Assembly: GCF_025370875.1 (NCBI RefSeq)
Contig: NZ_JAMXFD010000005.1
Span: 270,884 to 334,883 of the forward strand
Direction of reading: 5' to 3'
Source of the DNA: Laspinema palackyanum D2c
GTDB taxonomy: Bacteria; Cyanobacteriota; Cyanobacteriia; Cyanobacteriales; Laspinemataceae
DNA: 64,000 nucleotides
The position numbers and the translations under genes were made by a program. This document shows, piece after piece, positions 44,689-53,837 of this stretch. Within the stretch, counting starts at the first letter, position 1. Each line of letters starts with the position of its first letter. A model generated the notes under the pieces. That model was not told the DNA's origin. It ran no database searches and saw only the letters and a list, made by a program, of their open reading frames with translations.

Positions 44689-47256
44689 ATGACGAATCAG
44701 AATCGGGGACCAATGGATTTTGAGGCGGGCGATCGCCTCACTCAATCCCTTCAAGAACAGCTTGCATTGGCACAGCATCGTTGTGAGGCGTTGGAATTGG
44801 CGTTAGAACATAAGCAAGCGGAATTAACAAATGCTCGGGTTCAGCAAGAGAGCGGCGCAGCCTCACAAAAAAGTGACGAAATATACAAAAATATTTTTGA
44901 AAAAGCACCGATTGGGATGGTTTTAATCCATTGGCAGACGCAAGAGTTTGTGCAAGTTAATCCCACTTTTTGTCATCTATTGGGCTATTCTGATTCAGAA
45001 TTGGCGGCCCTGACTTTTGGGGAGATTACTGTCCCAGAAGAGGGGGAAAAGGACCGAGAATTTCTCCTACAAATGAATGAGCGCCCAGAAATTTCCCGCT
45101 ATCAAACAGAGAAACGGTTGATTCGCAAGAATGGGGAGATTTTGTGGGTGCATCTATGCATCTGTGTTTTGAAGGATAGTCAGGGAAATCCGCTTTATCT
45201 GTTGGGGACAATTCAGGATGATAGCGATCGCCTCTACACTCAATGCGCCCTCCAGGAGAGTCAAGAAAGATTACAAAGTGTCTTAGATACCTTGCCCCTT
45301 GGGGTCTGGATTACTGATGCCAATGGGACGATCCTGCAAGGAAATCCAGCGGGTCAAAAAATTTGGGGCGGTGCTCGATATGTGGGAATGGACCACTATC
45401 ATGAATATAAAGGATGGTGGCCCGATACAGGAAAGCAACTCTCTAGTGAAGAATGGGCATTATCCCGAACCTTGCGAACGGGACAAAGTATCTTGAATGA
45501 AGAAATTGACATTGAAGATTTTAACGGCAAGCGCAAAACAATTCTCAACTCGACGATGCCGTTACGAAATCAATCGGGGGTGATGGTGGGTGCAATGTTT
45601 GTCAATCAAGATATCACCGAGCAACGGTTGGTGGAAAATGCCCTGTGGGAAAATCAGCGGTTGATTCAACAAATTGCTGATGCGACCCCCACGATTTTAT
45701 ATCTTTATGACTTGCTAGAAAATCGGAATATCTATTCTAACCAACATCTCGATGAAATTCTCGGTTACCTTCCCCAAGAGATTCAAAATATGGGGCCGGA
45801 TTTTTTGCAGAATTCGATTCATCCGGAAGATTGGCCTAGGGTGGTAGAAAATCAGATAAAATTAATCTCAGCTCAGGATGGAGAGATTATTGAAACCGAA
45901 TATCGGATGCGGGATTCTCAGGGAGAATGGCACTGGTTAGTGAGTCGGGATACTATCTTTTCGCGTACCCCGGAAGGGACTGCAAAGCAAATTCTCGGGA
46001 TGGGTTTAGATATTAGTCTTCGCAAGCGAGCCGAGGCAGAATTGGTGGAATATCGTCAACAATTGGAGGAGTTAGTTGAGCGCCGCACGGCGCAACTTCA
46101 AAACACGAATCAACAGTTGGAACGGGAAATTGCCGATCGCATTCGTGCAGAGGTCCAGCTTCGAGAGAGTGAAACTCGCTATCGGTTGTTAGCTGAAAAT
46201 GCCACGGATCTGATTTGTATTCATAGTCCTGACGGAGTATATCAATATGTTTCCCCTTCCTGCTTCACCCTGCTGGGGTATAACCCTTCTGAATTAATCG
46301 GACATTCAGCTTATGAGTGGATACATCCCGATGATATCCCCGATGTAGAAATTTCCCATCGGGCGGTTTTAGAAGTATTGGGTCCGTTCCAGTTGGTTTA
46401 CCGGCTTCGTCATCAAGACGGACATTATCTTTGGTTTGAGACGAATGCACAGGCTATCTGTCATCAGGAGACAGGGGAGGTGGTCAAAATTCAGGCGGCT
46501 TCCCGGGATATCAGCGATCGCCAGCGCATTGAAAAAGAACTTGCCCAACATACCGCCGATTTAGCCCGTTCTAATGCGGAGTTAGAGCAATTTGCCTATA
46601 TTGCCTCTCACGATTTACAGGAACCCCTCCGCATGATTGCTAGTTATACTCAATTATTAGCTCTGCGCTACCCGGAAAAACTCGATGCTAAAGCGGAGAA
46701 ATACATTGCTTATATTCTGGATGGTGCAACTCGGATGCAGCAACTGATTCATGATTTGTTGCAGTATTCCCGGGTGGGAACTCACGGCAAATCCTTCCAT
46801 TTTGTGGATTCTAATGAAATTATGACTCGGGCTATTTCTAATTTAAAAATCGCTATTCGTGAAAGTGATGCTCGGATCACTTGGCATAATTTACCCCAGG
46901 TTTTTGGGGATAAAACTCAATTGCTCCAGTTATTTCAAAACTTGATTGCTAACGCGATTAAATATCGGGGCTTGCAACCTCCGAAGGTGCAAATTGAGGC
47001 CCATTATCGGGAAGGAGAATGGTTGTTTTCCGTGCGGGATAATGGCATTGGCATCGACCCCAAACATGGCGATCGCATCTTTCAAATTTTCCAACGGTTG
47101 CATACCCGCGAGGAATACCCCGGGACCGGAATTGGATTAGCCATTTGTAAGCGCATTGTCGAACGCCATCGGGGTCATATATGGGTTGAATCTGAACCCG
47201 ATCGCGGGGCAATTTTCTACTTTACTTTGGCTAATTCTAGCCCCATTGAGGAATGA
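44689..47256 (+). CDS. Multi-PAS sensor histidine kinase
   Basis: The gene encodes 855 residues from the ATG at 44689 (AAGGGGG eight bases upstream; an in-frame ATG at 44668 is less well placed). The N-terminal 70 residues are coiled coil, followed by four PAS domains around 65-185, 190-310, 320-440 and 485-610 (for example FEKAPIGMVLIHWQTQEF and LLAENATDLICIHSPDGVYQ). The kinase core has LEQFAYIASHDLQEPLRM (His box), NLIANAIKYRGLQP, DNGIGID and GIGLAICKRI, of the phytochrome-like class. No membrane helix is seen, so the sensor is cytoplasmic. No response regulator is adjacent on the same transcript, but two receiver-kinase genes follow. Confidence 0.95.
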   Translation: MTNQNRGPMDFEAGDRLTQSLQEQLALAQHRCEALELALEHKQAELTNARVQQESGAASQKSDEIYKNIFEKAPIGMVLIHWQTQEFVQVNPTFCHLLGYSDSELAALTFGEITVPEEGEKDREFLLQMNERPEISRYQTEKRLIRKNGEILWVHLCICVLKDSQGNPLYLLGTIQDDSDRLYTQCALQESQERLQSVLDTLPLGVWITDANGTILQGNPAGQKIWGGARYVGMDHYHEYKGWWPDTGKQLSSEEWALSRTLRTGQSILNEEIDIEDFNGKRKTILNSTMPLRNQSGVMVGAMFVNQDITEQRLVENALWENQRLIQQIADATPTILYLYDLLENRNIYSNQHLDEILGYLPQEIQNMGPDFLQNSIHPEDWPRVVENQIKLISAQDGEIIETEYRMRDSQGEWHWLVSRDTIFSRTPEGTAKQILGMGLDISLRKRAEAELVEYRQQLEELVERRTAQLQNTNQQLEREIADRIRAEVQLRESETRYRLLAENATDLICIHSPDGVYQYVSPSCFTLLGYNPSELIGHSAYEWIHPDDIPDVEISHRAVLEVLGPFQLVYRLRHQDGHYLWFETNAQAICHQETGEVVKIQAASRDISDRQRIEKELAQHTADLARSNAELEQFAYIASHDLQEPLRMIASYTQLLALRYPEKLDAKAEKYIAYILDGATRMQQLIHDLLQYSRVGTHGKSFHFVDSNEIMTRAISNLKIAIRESDARITWHNLPQVFGDKTQLLQLFQNLIANAIKYRGLQPPKVQIEAHYREGEWLFSVRDNGIGIDPKHGDRIFQIFQRLHTREEYPGTGIGLAICKRIVERHRGHIWVESEPDRGAIFYFTLANSSPIEE

Positions 47257-47975
47257 TTTCTATCCGCAACCCTTAACCCACTCTAACTCTTGATCCAGGA
47301 TGGCGGCCCTAACCCGAGGGAGACGCGAACCCGGGAGGCGATCGCGAACCGGATACTGGAGAAAAAACAGCAGGGGCATAGATTAGGTTTCAACCCGGAC
47401 CCTGCCGCGATGTCCAGGACTGAAATACGTCGTTGCTACAGAGGGCATCAGTCTACCCTCCTCGGCTGTTGCCACCGATTTTAGTCTAAACACACTTGAA
47501 AGTTTACCCTTTCGATGCTAAAATTTTTAGCCAAACTCCTTTTAATAACCGGAATCAAAACAGAAAGAGAAAAATCCCCGGGTTTAAAACCCAGAAGAAA
47601 TATCTTTAGGGGTGGTTAACCCTTACCAGAGCAAAGGTCCCAGGTTAATCAGACATACACCAGACCAGCTATTGGGCAAATTAATCTCTCCCCAGTAAAA
47701 AAAGGCGGGAAAACCGAACGACAGTGACCCCTTTTCCCAGAGATATTAAAAGGGCCCTTTCCTCGTCGTCAAAATATGATTCCGCTCAGACTGATATCAA
47801 TCCAGATTTCTCTTGACTCTCTTTTGACTCTCTCTTGACTCTCAAATCGGCAGTGCCGAAGCGTTAACTCACCCGATCACCGAATTGATGGAGAGGCCCT
47901 ATCTCGCGGATTCTTCCCGACTAGATCCACCTGCAAGCCCCTTTGAGAGTTTACCCAATTTAATGGAGAAGCACT
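47257..47975. other. Spacer upstream of two receiver-kinase genes
   Basis: No gene is called; a 64-codon frame at 47290-47484 looks random. A CGTTGCTAC repeat core lies near 47433. Near the right end are three direct repeats (47813-47843) described separately. The 3' end of the PAS kinase transcript has no clear terminator. Confidence 0.45.
47813..47843 (+). promoter_or_regulatory. Three TTGACTCTC direct repeats with 11-bp period
   Basis: TTGACTCTC starts at 47813, 47824 and 47835, so equivalent bases recur every 11 bp (about one helix turn). Direct repeats with this spacing are how OmpR/PhoB-class response regulators bind DNA. The block lies 130 bases upstream of the first receiver-kinase gene. 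The sequence differs from the known cyanobacterial PHO box, so the regulator is unknown. Confidence 0.4.
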
Positions 47976-49118
47976 ATGAATCGAGAATTGATAAATATCC
48001 TATTAGTCGAGGATAATTTGGGGGACGCCGAACTGTTCCAGGACATTTTAGAAATGAGCCAGGAGAGTCAGATTTGGAATGTGACTCATGTGGTGCGATT
48101 AGCAGAGGCCCTCGTTAAACTCGATCGCGATCCCGTCCAAGTTATCCTGTTAGACCTCTCACTTCCGGATAGTCAAGGACTGCAAACCCTTATGACCCTG
48201 CGGGAAAAAGCCCCCACGCTCCCCATTGTGGTCCTGACGGGGTTGAATGATGAACAACTGGCGATTACAGCAGTCCGGGAAGGTGCTCAAGATTACCTGG
48301 TGAAAGGGTTAGTCAGTGGAGGCATGATCACCCGCTCAATGTTCTACGCGATCGAGCGCAAAAAAAATGAAATGGCTATGGAGTCCTGCTTAAAACAAGA
48401 GCGCGAACTCCGAGAAATTAAATCTCAATTTATCTCAATGCTCTCTCATGAATTACGCAATCCCCTCACTACCATTCTAGCCTCAGCAAACTTGATGGAC
48501 AAATTGGCTGAGGAATTGAGCGAGGCGAAAAAACGGGATATGAACCGCAAAATCAAAGAGTCTGCGGGACGAATGAATAAAATCCTCAATGATCTGCTGG
48601 TACTCTGGCATCAGGAATCCCCGGAACCCACCCCATTGAACCCCAGTTGGTTTGATCTGCCCCAATTTTGCCAAAAGTTGGTCGCTGAGTTTCAAATTCA
48701 ACTGGATAATCACTGCTCCCCAAAAGCTAATTCCATTCAATTAATATTTGTGAGCCAGGTCAAGTCCTATCCGGTGTACTTAGACCTCAATCTCCTGGAA
48801 CAAATTTTGACCAACCTGCTCTCAAATGCGATTAAATATTCTCCCAATGGCGGCCCGGTTCAATTTGACCTAACGGTGGACTCTAATCAGGTGATTTTTC
48901 GGATTCAGGATTCTGGAATCGGGATTCCTGCGTCCGAACGAGAACGCTTATTTACTTCCTTTTATCGCGCCACTAATACAGAGGGGATCTCCGGGACGGG
49001 CCTAGGTTTAGCCATTGTCAAAAATGCGGTGGATGTCCAAGGCGGGACGATTCAGGTTAACAGTGAGGTGGGAAGGGGTTCTACATTTACGGTTAGCTTA
49101 CCCTTTGAACTGTTCTAG
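47976..49118 (+). CDS. Receiver-histidine kinase hybrid (first of tandem pair)
   Basis: The gene encodes 380 residues with a receiver domain first (ILLVEDNLGDAELF, phospho-acceptor Asp60 in LLDLSLPDS, VVLTG, LVKG) and then a histidine kinase: SMLSHELRNPL, NAIKYS, DSGIGIPA, GTGLGLAIVK. Receiver before kinase is a reversed hybrid order in which phosphotransfer from an upstream kinase may control this kinase. There is no sensor domain or membrane helix. It is followed by a paralogue 182 bases on and preceded by three direct repeats. Confidence 0.94.
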   Translation: MNRELINILLVEDNLGDAELFQDILEMSQESQIWNVTHVVRLAEALVKLDRDPVQVILLDLSLPDSQGLQTLMTLREKAPTLPIVVLTGLNDEQLAITAVREGAQDYLVKGLVSGGMITRSMFYAIERKKNEMAMESCLKQERELREIKSQFISMLSHELRNPLTTILASANLMDKLAEELSEAKKRDMNRKIKESAGRMNKILNDLLVLWHQESPEPTPLNPSWFDLPQFCQKLVAEFQIQLDNHCSPKANSIQLIFVSQVKSYPVYLDLNLLEQILTNLLSNAIKYSPNGGPVQFDLTVDSNQVIFRIQDSGIGIPASERERLFTSFYRATNTEGISGTGLGLAIVKNAVDVQGGTIQVNSEVGRGSTFTVSLPFELF

Positions 49119-49299
49119 CCCGGTTTAATTTAACTCAGCCTGGGCCATCCTCGGGGTGAGGCATCGCGGCTCATTTCCAGCGGGCTGAATTCCCTGGATA
49201 TTCCGATAAATTTTTTGCCAATGTCCTAACCAATTAAGGTAAAATTAGGAAAGAATTTTGTTTCCCTTAAAATTAATTTTATTGGATGAAGTGTAAAAT

Positions 49300-51057
49300 A
49301 TGAGAATTTTATTGGTGGAGGACAATCTCGCCGATGCGGAACTTCTACAAGAGATATTATTAGATTTGGGCGAGGAGCAGTTTACATTAGCTCACGTTTG
49401 GCGGGTCAGCGAAGCCCTAAAACAGTTGGCGAAAACTGAGTTTGATGTGGTATTATTAGATTTATCTCTGCCCGATTCCTGGGGATTAGAAACTCTGATG
49501 CAAGTGCAATCCCAAGCGCCGACTATCCCGGTGGTGATTTTGACGGGTTCTCAGGACGAAGAACAGGCGATCGAGGCAGTTCGCAAAGGCGCACAGGATT
49601 ATCTCCTCAAAGGACAACTGGTGGGTGCACTGTTGGTCCGGGCGATCCACCATGCGATCGAGCGGAATCGCACTTTAGAAGCGTTGCGGCGCAGTGAGGA
49701 GCGATTTCAAACTCTGGCGGCAGAACTGGATTTGCAAGTCCAGGAACGCACGCGGCAGTTGCAACACGCCTTAGAAAAAGAAGCGATGCTGAATCGGATT
49801 ACGGAGAAACTGCGCGATAGTTTGGATGAACGGCAAATTTTGCAGACGGCAGTGAGAGAGTTGGCGGTTGCCTTAGAGTCGGATTATTGTAATGCTACTC
49901 TCTACCAAACGTCACCCCAGGCAGAAACTGTGTGCTATGAATATGCTCGGGACAGGGTGTCGGATTTAGGGCAGGCGATTAGGCAGGTTCCGGAGATTTA
50001 TAGACCGATACTGCATCAGGATTATGTGCAGTTTTGTCCCGTCTTCGTAGATGAGTTTCCCGAGGGAATGTCTATTCTGGTGACTCCTATTTTCGGAGAA
50101 AGTGGGGCGATCGGGAACTTATGTTTATGTAAACCCGCCCAGGAGAGATTCCGTTTCACAGAAATCGCACTGGTGCAGCAAGTGGCCTCCCAATGCGCGA
50201 TCGCCGTCCGTCAAGCGCGATTGTATCAAGCTTCCCTCGCTCAAGTCCAAGAATTAGAGCGTCTGAATCGCCTGAAAGATGATTTTCTCAGTACCGTCAG
50301 CCATGAATTACGCACCCCGATCGCCAATATCAAAATGGCGGTGCAAATTTTGGAAATGGTGGAACAAAAACGACAACAGGAGTCCTCCTCGGTGACGACG
50401 CCATCGGAGGGGAGAGAGAGCAAACCGCCTCATAGCTTGGATCGCGCCGAGGGGTATATTAAGATTTTGCGGGAAGAGTGCGATCGGGAAATTCGCCTGA
50501 TTGATAGCATTCTGGAGTTGCAACGCCTGGAAGCAGCGATCGAACCCGTTTCTGTCACCCCGGTTTTGATACAACAGTGGGTGGGAAATGTGGTCGCCCC
50601 TTTCCTCCAAAAAGTCAAGAAGACTCAACAAATTTTGGCGGTGGAGATTGACCCGGAACTGCCCCCAATTCTCTGCGATGCAGATATCTTGCAGCGAATT
50701 CTCACGGAATTGCTAGAAAATGCCTGCAAATATACCCCCGCCCAAGGCCGGATCACCATTACGGCGCGCTGCGATGACTCCCGGTTACATCTTAATGTGA
50801 GAAACTCCAGCCTAGAAATCCCCGCCACGGAATTAACTCACGTTTTTGATAAATTCTACCGTGTTCCCAGTTCCGACCCCTGGAAACATGGGGGAACCGG
50901 ATTGGGACTAGCCCTGGTTCGTAAACAAACTGAATATATTGGGGGCCAGATTAAAGTGACCAGCGCATTTGGCGAAACCTGCTTTACCCTAGAATTGCCC
51001 CTTTCCCCCATGCATTCCATGACCGAGGGTTGTGAGAGCGTCAACCCCGAGTCCTGA
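49300..51057 (+). CDS. Receiver-GAF-histidine kinase (second of tandem pair)
   Basis: The gene encodes 585 residues. A receiver (ILLVEDNLADAELL, Asp54 in VLLDLSLPD, LLKG) is followed by a coiled-coil linker, a GAF domain (about 165-310, with LESDYCNATLYQTSPQ and a YEYARD segment) and the kinase core: STVSHELRTPIANIKM, ENACKYTPA, NSSLEIPA, GGTGLGLALVRKQ. The nucleotide box NSS replaces the usual DTG, as seen in some active cyanobacterial kinases. The receiver is clearly related to that of the preceding gene, indicating duplication, with GAF gained or lost. The pair probably belongs to one phosphorelay. Confidence 0.95.
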   Translation: MRILLVEDNLADAELLQEILLDLGEEQFTLAHVWRVSEALKQLAKTEFDVVLLDLSLPDSWGLETLMQVQSQAPTIPVVILTGSQDEEQAIEAVRKGAQDYLLKGQLVGALLVRAIHHAIERNRTLEALRRSEERFQTLAAELDLQVQERTRQLQHALEKEAMLNRITEKLRDSLDERQILQTAVRELAVALESDYCNATLYQTSPQAETVCYEYARDRVSDLGQAIRQVPEIYRPILHQDYVQFCPVFVDEFPEGMSILVTPIFGESGAIGNLCLCKPAQERFRFTEIALVQQVASQCAIAVRQARLYQASLAQVQELERLNRLKDDFLSTVSHELRTPIANIKMAVQILEMVEQKRQQESSSVTTPSEGRESKPPHSLDRAEGYIKILREECDREIRLIDSILELQRLEAAIEPVSVTPVLIQQWVGNVVAPFLQKVKKTQQILAVEIDPELPPILCDADILQRILTELLENACKYTPAQGRITITARCDDSRLHLNVRNSSLEIPATELTHVFDKFYRVPSSDPWKHGGTGLGLALVRKQTEYIGGQIKVTSAFGETCFTLELPLSPMHSMTEGCESVNPES

Positions 51058-51206
51058 ATCCCTCCTCTAATTATCTTAGGCTGATCCGATCACCGTACCT
51101 GAAATTTCCCCGGTTCACGTCTCAATTTCCCTGCCCAAACCCAAACCTGACCCTGTAAAATGGGAATAGGTTATCACGAACAATTAAGGGCCTCCCTTGG
51201 ATTATA

Positions 51207-52844
51207 ATGCTGAATCATCCTGACTCCCCCCAAGTTTACGATGCCGTCCTAGGCGGTCAAACTCAGCCCCATGCGGCCTTAATTGCCCAATTGGATTTAA
51301 TGATTCGGGCGCGTTATCCCATTCTTTACCTTGTGGGTGTGGAGGAGGAACCCGTGGAGGAAGTATTGCACAAAGTGGCTCAATTGTCAATGCCCCATCG
51401 GAAACTGTTATTCTGGGATATCGTGCGAGGTTGGGGAGATAATGGATCGGCAAAAGGATCAGCAATGGCCGCCCTCGATCGCATCGCCAAAGCACCCCCC
51501 CAAGATTCTCTCTTTGTCTTACGAGACTTGCACCCCATCCTCAAAAATTCCACCTCGGACAAAAATATGCCCGTGATTCGCGAGTTGCGAAATCTCACCC
51601 GGGAGTTGCAGCGATCGCGAAAAACCCTCATTTTAACCGCCTATACCCTCGCCATTCCCCCCGAATTAAGTGAGGAAATCACCGTCATCGATTTTCCCCT
51701 CCCCGATGCCGCCCATATTAATGCCTTAATTACAAAATTTGTTACCCCCGAACAACTTAAAATCAAAGGATTAGCCCGAGAACAATTAATCAAAGCCTGC
51801 CAAGGATTGAGTCGCACCCGCATTCAGCGCGTTTTGGCTAGAGCATTAGCGGACAAACAACAAGTCAACGAAACCGACATTGAAAGCGTCCTGGATGAGA
51901 AAAAACAAACCATTCGCCAAACGGGAATTTTAGAGTTTTTACCCGCCCGAGAATCCCTGAAAAATGTGGGCGGATTAGATAACCTCAAAACCTGGGTAAG
52001 AATGCGAAATGATGTCTTTAGCGAAGAAGCGCGCCGCTATGGAATTCCTAACCCGAAAGGCGTGTTATTAGTGGGGATTCAAGGCACAGGAAAATCCCTG
52101 TCTGCCAAAACCATTGCCCATGAGTGGCGCTTACCCTTATTGCGCTTAGATACCGGACGATTATTTGGGGGAATTGTCGGAGAAAGCGAGAGTCGGTTGC
52201 GCCAGATGATTCAACTGGCGGAAGCGATGTCTCCTTGTGTATTATGGATTGATGAAATTGATAAAGCCTTTGGCAATATTTCCGGGGGCACCGATGGGGA
52301 TTCCGGGACCAGTCGTCGGGTCTTTGGGACTTTAATTACCTGGATGCAGGAAAAAACTGTTCCGGTTTTTATTGTGGCAACGGCTAATAATGTCCGAATT
52401 TTACCCGCAGAATTGTTAAGAAAAGGACGATTTGATGAGATATTCTTTTTGAATTTGCCCACGGAAACCGAACGTCGGGAAATTTTTAAAGTTCACCTGA
52501 TGCGACTGCGCCCCAGTCGGCTGCGGGAGTTTGATTTAGGATTACTTGCCCGTCAAACGAATAACTTTAGTGGGGCGGAAATTGAACAAGTGATTATTGA
52601 TGGAATGCACCGAGCTTTTGGAGGAAACACCACGGAAAAACGCCGAGATTTTACTACGGAGGATATTTTGCGTGCCAGTGAAGAAACGGTCCCCTTAGCG
52701 GCGATCGCCCGCTATCAAATCGAAGAATTAAAACATTGGGCAGCAGAAGCCGGTGCGAGAACCGCTTCTAATGATACGGAATTAACCGAGGAGTTAAAAC
52801 AGTGGTCCATCCAAAAAGGTATGGATTCCCTGGACTCCGATTAG
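51207..52844 (+). CDS. Ycf46-like AAA ATPase
   Basis: The gene encodes 545 residues. The N-terminal half (RARYPILYLVGVEEEPVEEV, LFWDIVRGWG) is the Ycf46-specific non-catalytic region. The C-terminal half is an AAA+ module with Walker A GIQGTGKSLSAKT, Walker B VLWIDEIDKAF, the sensor/arginine segment KGRFDEIFFLNLP and the AAA lid FSGAEIEQVIIDG. Ycf46 is conserved in cyanobacteria and some plastids; experimental work links it to CO2 and photosynthesis-related regulation, but its substrate is not settled. It is followed by two DUF1257 genes on the same strand, giving one likely operon. Confidence 0.93.
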   Translation: MLNHPDSPQVYDAVLGGQTQPHAALIAQLDLMIRARYPILYLVGVEEEPVEEVLHKVAQLSMPHRKLLFWDIVRGWGDNGSAKGSAMAALDRIAKAPPQDSLFVLRDLHPILKNSTSDKNMPVIRELRNLTRELQRSRKTLILTAYTLAIPPELSEEITVIDFPLPDAAHINALITKFVTPEQLKIKGLAREQLIKACQGLSRTRIQRVLARALADKQQVNETDIESVLDEKKQTIRQTGILEFLPARESLKNVGGLDNLKTWVRMRNDVFSEEARRYGIPNPKGVLLVGIQGTGKSLSAKTIAHEWRLPLLRLDTGRLFGGIVGESESRLRQMIQLAEAMSPCVLWIDEIDKAFGNISGGTDGDSGTSRRVFGTLITWMQEKTVPVFIVATANNVRILPAELLRKGRFDEIFFLNLPTETERREIFKVHLMRLRPSRLREFDLGLLARQTNNFSGAEIEQVIIDGMHRAFGGNTTEKRRDFTTEDILRASEETVPLAAIARYQIEELKHWAAEAGARTASNDTELTEELKQWSIQKGMDSLDSD

Positions 52845-52891
52845 ACGCTGGAAATCATCCCGCTTACTTACTTGATTTAGGAAAAACTATC

Positions 52892-53266
52892 ATGTCTCAT
52901 TTTACCACGATTCAAGTTCAAATTAAAAACGGCGAAACCCTCTATCGTTGCCTGCGAGAGTTGGGGCATCACGTTGAGGAAAATACCATAGTTCGAGGGT
53001 ATCAAAAACAAACCACCTCGGCGGATTATGTGATTCGCCAAAAAAATGGGTATGATTTAGGATTTCGTCGGACTGGCGAGACTTATGAGTTAGTGGCAGA
53101 TTTTTGGGGGGCGCAAATTAATCCGGAGAAATTTGTTGAGGAGGTGACTCAAAAATATGCTTATAAAACCTTGATGGTATCGGTAGAAGAACAGGGCTTT
53201 CAGGTAGAACAAGAGGAACAGTTAGAGGATGGAACGTTGCGGGTTGTGGTGGGTAAATGGATGTAG
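52892..53266 (+). CDS. DUF1257 (Ycf35-type) protein, first copy
   Basis: The ATG at 52892 gives 124 residues with the family start MSHFTTIQVQI; the open frame continues upstream into the preceding gene, which is not used. Typical elements are LYRCLRELGHHVEEN, ADYVIRQKNGYDLGFRR, VTQKYAYKTLMVSVEEQGF and the end EEQLEDGTLRVVVGKWM. Members are conserved in cyanobacteria and plastids (Ycf35) and often lie near a ferredoxin and a DUF2997 gene. The function is unknown. It starts 47 bases after the Ycf46-like gene. Confidence 0.92.
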   Translation: MSHFTTIQVQIKNGETLYRCLRELGHHVEENTIVRGYQKQTTSADYVIRQKNGYDLGFRRTGETYELVADFWGAQINPEKFVEEVTQKYAYKTLMVSVEEQGFQVEQEEQLEDGTLRVVVGKWM

Positions 53267-53290
53267 AGTGACTAAGAGAAATTAAATATT

Positions 53291-53698
53291 ATGTCCCATT
53301 TTACGAGTATTCAGACGGAGATTCGTCAGATAGAGTATTTGGCGAAAGCATTAGCGGATATGGGGTTTGATTCGGTGGAAGTTCATGAGTTTCCGGTTCC
53401 ACTGCATGGATTTGAGGGAGATATTCGCGAGGAGTCTGCTGAGGTGATTGTGCGGCGCAAGTTTATTAGTTCTCGGAGTAATGATCTGGGATTTAAGCGG
53501 CAAGCGGATGGAACGTTTGTGGCGGTGATTTCGGATTATGATTCCCGTGAGTATTCGAGGGACTGGGTTAAGGTGTTAAGTCAGCGGTATGCCTATCATG
53601 CGCTGATAGGAACTGCGCCTCAACAAGGGTTTACGGTTGAGGAGGAGGAGGTTTTGGAAGATGGGACAATTCGGGTGATTATTGGGCAGTGGGTATAA
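53291..53698 (+). CDS. DUF1257 (Ycf35-type) protein, second copy
   Basis: The gene encodes 135 residues starting MSHFTSIQTEIRQIEYLAKA, 24 bases after the first copy. The middle region differs (a Val/Glu-rich part, EVHEFPVPLHGFEGDI), while the C-terminus ALIGTAPQQGFTVEEEEVLE then DGTIRVIIGQWV is parallel to copy one. The two are tandem paralogues, roughly one third identical by eye, so not a recent duplication; they may form a heteromer (inference). The convergent Hsp70 gene ends 137 bases further, the space being filled by a repeat array. Confidence 0.92.
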   Translation: MSHFTSIQTEIRQIEYLAKALADMGFDSVEVHEFPVPLHGFEGDIREESAEVIVRRKFISSRSNDLGFKRQADGTFVAVISDYDSREYSRDWVKVLSQRYAYHALIGTAPQQGFTVEEEEVLEDGTIRVIIGQWV

Positions 53699-53711
53699 TG
53701 GGGGATTGGGG

Positions 53712-53837
53712 AACGACTGAAGTCGTTACTACGAACATCAGAAAATATAACGACTGAAGTCGTTACTACGAACAAAAGAAAGATAACGACTGAAGTCGTT
53801 ACTACGAACATCAGAAAAGATAACGACTGAAGTCGTT
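53712..53837. repeat. Four-copy array of the AACGACT palindrome repeat
   Basis: Identical 16-base palindromes AACGACTGAAGTCGTT start at 53712, 53749, 53785 and 53822 (spacing 36-37 bp). Copies 1-3 are followed by ACTACGAAC and a short A-rich tract. The array fills almost the whole gap between two convergent genes, and the last copy contributes part of the Hsp70 stop codon. It may form four stable hairpins in either transcript and so act as a bidirectional terminator (inference). Spacers of about 20 bases that resemble each other rule out a CRISPR array. Confidence 0.9.

Noticed and set aside
53712..53837. CRISPR-like array
   Set aside because: Repeats are regular, but the intervals between palindromes are only about 20 bp and nearly identical to one another, and no cas gene is present.
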